NCBI RefSeq assembly: GCF_023715745.1
Contig: NZ_JAMBOV010000005.1
Coordinates: 1-64,000 of the forward strand
Reading direction: 5' to 3'
Source of the DNA: Microbacterium oleivorans
GTDB lineage: Bacteria; Actinomycetota; Actinomycetes; Actinomycetales; Microbacteriaceae
DNA length: 64,000 bases
The notes under the pieces: model-generated
Told to the model about the DNA's origin: nothing
Seen by the model: the letters and a program-made list of their open reading frames with translations, nothing else
The model's database searches: none
Shown: one piece after another, positions 63,185-64,000 of the stretch
Layout: every line of letters begins with the position of its first letter
Position numbering within the stretch: position 1 is the stretch's first letter
Program-made: the position numbers and the translations under genes

Positions 63185-63574
63185 GTGGCACAGGCCCTGG
63201 ATGCGATTCTCGAGATCTTCTCGTGGGTGGGCTTCGGGGCTGCGGTCGTCTTCGGGGTCGCCGCGATCGTCGTGTGGGCCTCCGACGGCAGTTGGCTCCC
63301 GGCCGAGGCGTATCTCGACGAGGACGGCCGGGCTCTCCGGTGGATCGACGATGCGGGTGAGGTGAACGCCGCCGACCTGGCCGAGCATGATCGCGACCAC
63401 CTCGGCGCGGGCGGCACGGCGCCGATCTGGTATCGCCACGGCTGGCGGGACCGCATGAGGTTCACGAAGCGTCCGCCCGCCTTGCGGATGCTGGTCGGTC
63501 TCGCGATCGGCGGCGGCGTGCTCGGGATCGTGTCCACGATCGCGTCCGTCGTCGTCTTCTTCGTCCGCCAATGA
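63185..63574 (+). CDS. Small two-helix membrane protein of unknown function
   Basis: A 129-residue protein I do not recognise. Membrane helices lie at about 12-32 (FSWVGFGAAVVFGVAAIVVW) and 103-126 (a VGLAIGGGVLGIV stretch). The loop between, about 70 residues, is rich in Asp, Glu and Trp and faces one side of the membrane. GTG start with GAGGA about nine bases upstream. It lies 17 bases after tRNA-Thr and could be expressed from the same promoter. Confidence 0.65.
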   Translation: MAQALDAILEIFSWVGFGAAVVFGVAAIVVWASDGSWLPAEAYLDEDGRALRWIDDAGEVNAADLAEHDRDHLGAGGTAPIWYRHGWRDRMRFTKRPPALRMLVGLAIGGGVLGIVSTIASVVVFFVRQ

Positions 63575-63591
63575 GGATTGTTGTAAAAGCG

Positions 63592-63614
63592 TATATCTAG
63601 ATAAGCTAGGTATA
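63592..63614 (+). promoter_or_regulatory. Palindromic operator and promoter of the MMPL gene
   Basis: TATATCTAG (63592-63600) and CTAGGTATA (63606-63614) are inverted repeats, eight of nine bases matching, with a five-base spacer; a perfect 10-base palindrome TATCTAGATA lies within (63594-63603). They flank and overlap TAAGCT (63602-63607), six bases before the ATG, with TTGTAA or TTGTTG near 63580 as -35. A repressor bound here would block the promoter. Confidence 0.6.
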
Positions 63615-64000
63615 TGTCCTCTGCATCGACGCCTTCACGCTGGCTGCGCATCGCGCTCCCGCTCGTCCTCGTCGTCATCTGGCTGGCCGGTGGATCCATC
63701 GGCGGACCCTACTTCGGCAAGGTCGAGGAGGTCTCGACGAACGACCAGTCGAGTTTCCTGCCGCAGAGCGCCGAGTCGACGCAGGTTCAGGAGCGACTCG
63801 ACGACTTCCTCGGCGGTGACGCGATCCCGGCTCTCGTCGTCTTCGAGGGGACGGGCAAGATCGACGCCGCGGATCTCGACGAGGTGCAGGCGGTCGCTGA
63901 CGAGGTGGGCGCGCTCGAGGGGGTGCTCGAGGTGTCGCCGGCCATCCCGTCCGAGGACGGCGAGGCGGCGCAGGTCGTCGTCTCGATCGACGCCGCAGCG
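63614..64000 (+). CDS. MMPL/RND-family transporter, 3' partial
   Basis: The first 129 codons of a membrane transporter that runs off the window. After a short basic N-terminus, helix 1 is LPLVLVVIWLAGGSIGGPYF, followed by the conserved VSTNDQSSFLPQSAESTQVQERLDDFLGG and VVFEGTGKIDAADLDEV segments of the large periplasm-facing loop. This is the MMPL pattern, exporters of lipids or hydrophobic drugs. ATG is six bases after TAAGCT. The preceding palindrome suggests control by a PadR-, TetR- or MarR-type repressor that may be encoded beyond the window. Confidence 0.85.
   Translation, partial: MSSASTPSRWLRIALPLVLVVIWLAGGSIGGPYFGKVEEVSTNDQSSFLPQSAESTQVQERLDDFLGGDAIPALVVFEGTGKIDAADLDEVQAVADEVGALEGVLEVSPAIPSEDGEAAQVVVSIDAAA

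Overview
This window is a high-GC (about 70%) actinobacterial chromosome segment, most likely from Microbacterium or a close relative in the Microbacteriaceae. The grounds are actinobacterial gene types (tad pilus genes beside topA, a 6C RNA, an actinobacterial-type small SRP RNA, mqo, a class A PBP with PASTA domains), heavy use of GTG starts, many apparently leaderless genes, and a very frequent GGATGCCG/CGGCATCC octamer. Nearly all of it is chromosomal core or metabolic coding sequence. I see no phage, insertion sequence, integrase or CRISPR array.

Layout. 1-4657: a truncated cell-wall-binding serine hydrolase, a Cys-rich HTH regulator, DUF427, a HAD phosphatase and a RibD-like reductase. 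4774-6455: one gene of lower GC that matches the sporadically distributed TIGR04141/DUF6119 type, preceded by a 10-codon leader ORF; it is the only clear accessory gene. 6509-11833: redox genes (luciferase-like oxidoreductase, QorB-like reductase with divergent HxlR regulator, aldo/keto reductase), a TrhO-like protein and a YcaQ-like protein. 11835-19397: an alpha-mannoside utilisation operon (ROK regulator, binding protein, two permeases, GH38 alpha-mannosidase). 19499-22281: acetyltransferase, lipoprotein, SRPBCC protein and a PEP mutase/isocitrate lyase family protein. tRNA-Ser(GGA) follows, then a MoxR/DUF58/transglutaminase operon, the SRP RNA, pta-ackA, and a beta-phosphoglucomutase-like HAD with a GH65 phosphorylase.

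34048-46434: a flavin monooxygenase, dnaX-recR, a DMP19-like protein, a ThrE-type exporter, aspartate kinase and aspartate-semialdehyde dehydrogenase separated by an ECF41 sigma factor and its likely target reductase, then mqo and tdk. 46441-53779: a HAD phosphatase, tRNA-Pro(CGG), a metallophosphoesterase, a bifunctional PBP, DUF4177, RidA and acs. 53930-61479: 6C RNA, a compact tad pilus cluster, topA, tmk and holB, an order reminiscent of mycobacteria. 61476-64000: a secreted tripeptidyl-peptidase-like hydrolase, tRNA-Thr(CGT), a small membrane protein and the start of an MMPL transporter behind a palindromic operator.

Themes. Acetate flux can run both ways: Pta-AckA and Acs, with Mqo feeding the respiratory chain. 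Two glycan routes are present: the mannosidase operon, and phosphorolysis of a disaccharide to beta-glucose 1-phosphate and then glucose 6-phosphate. A TANNNT box about 6-7 bases before the start codon recurs before at least 16 genes; I used it to choose several starts. No multi-gene undescribed system was found. The best leads are the TIGR04141 gene with its leader ORF, the ECF41 promoter match, the octamer that also builds terminator stems, and a palindrome that serves as terminator and encodes the last codons of two convergent genes.
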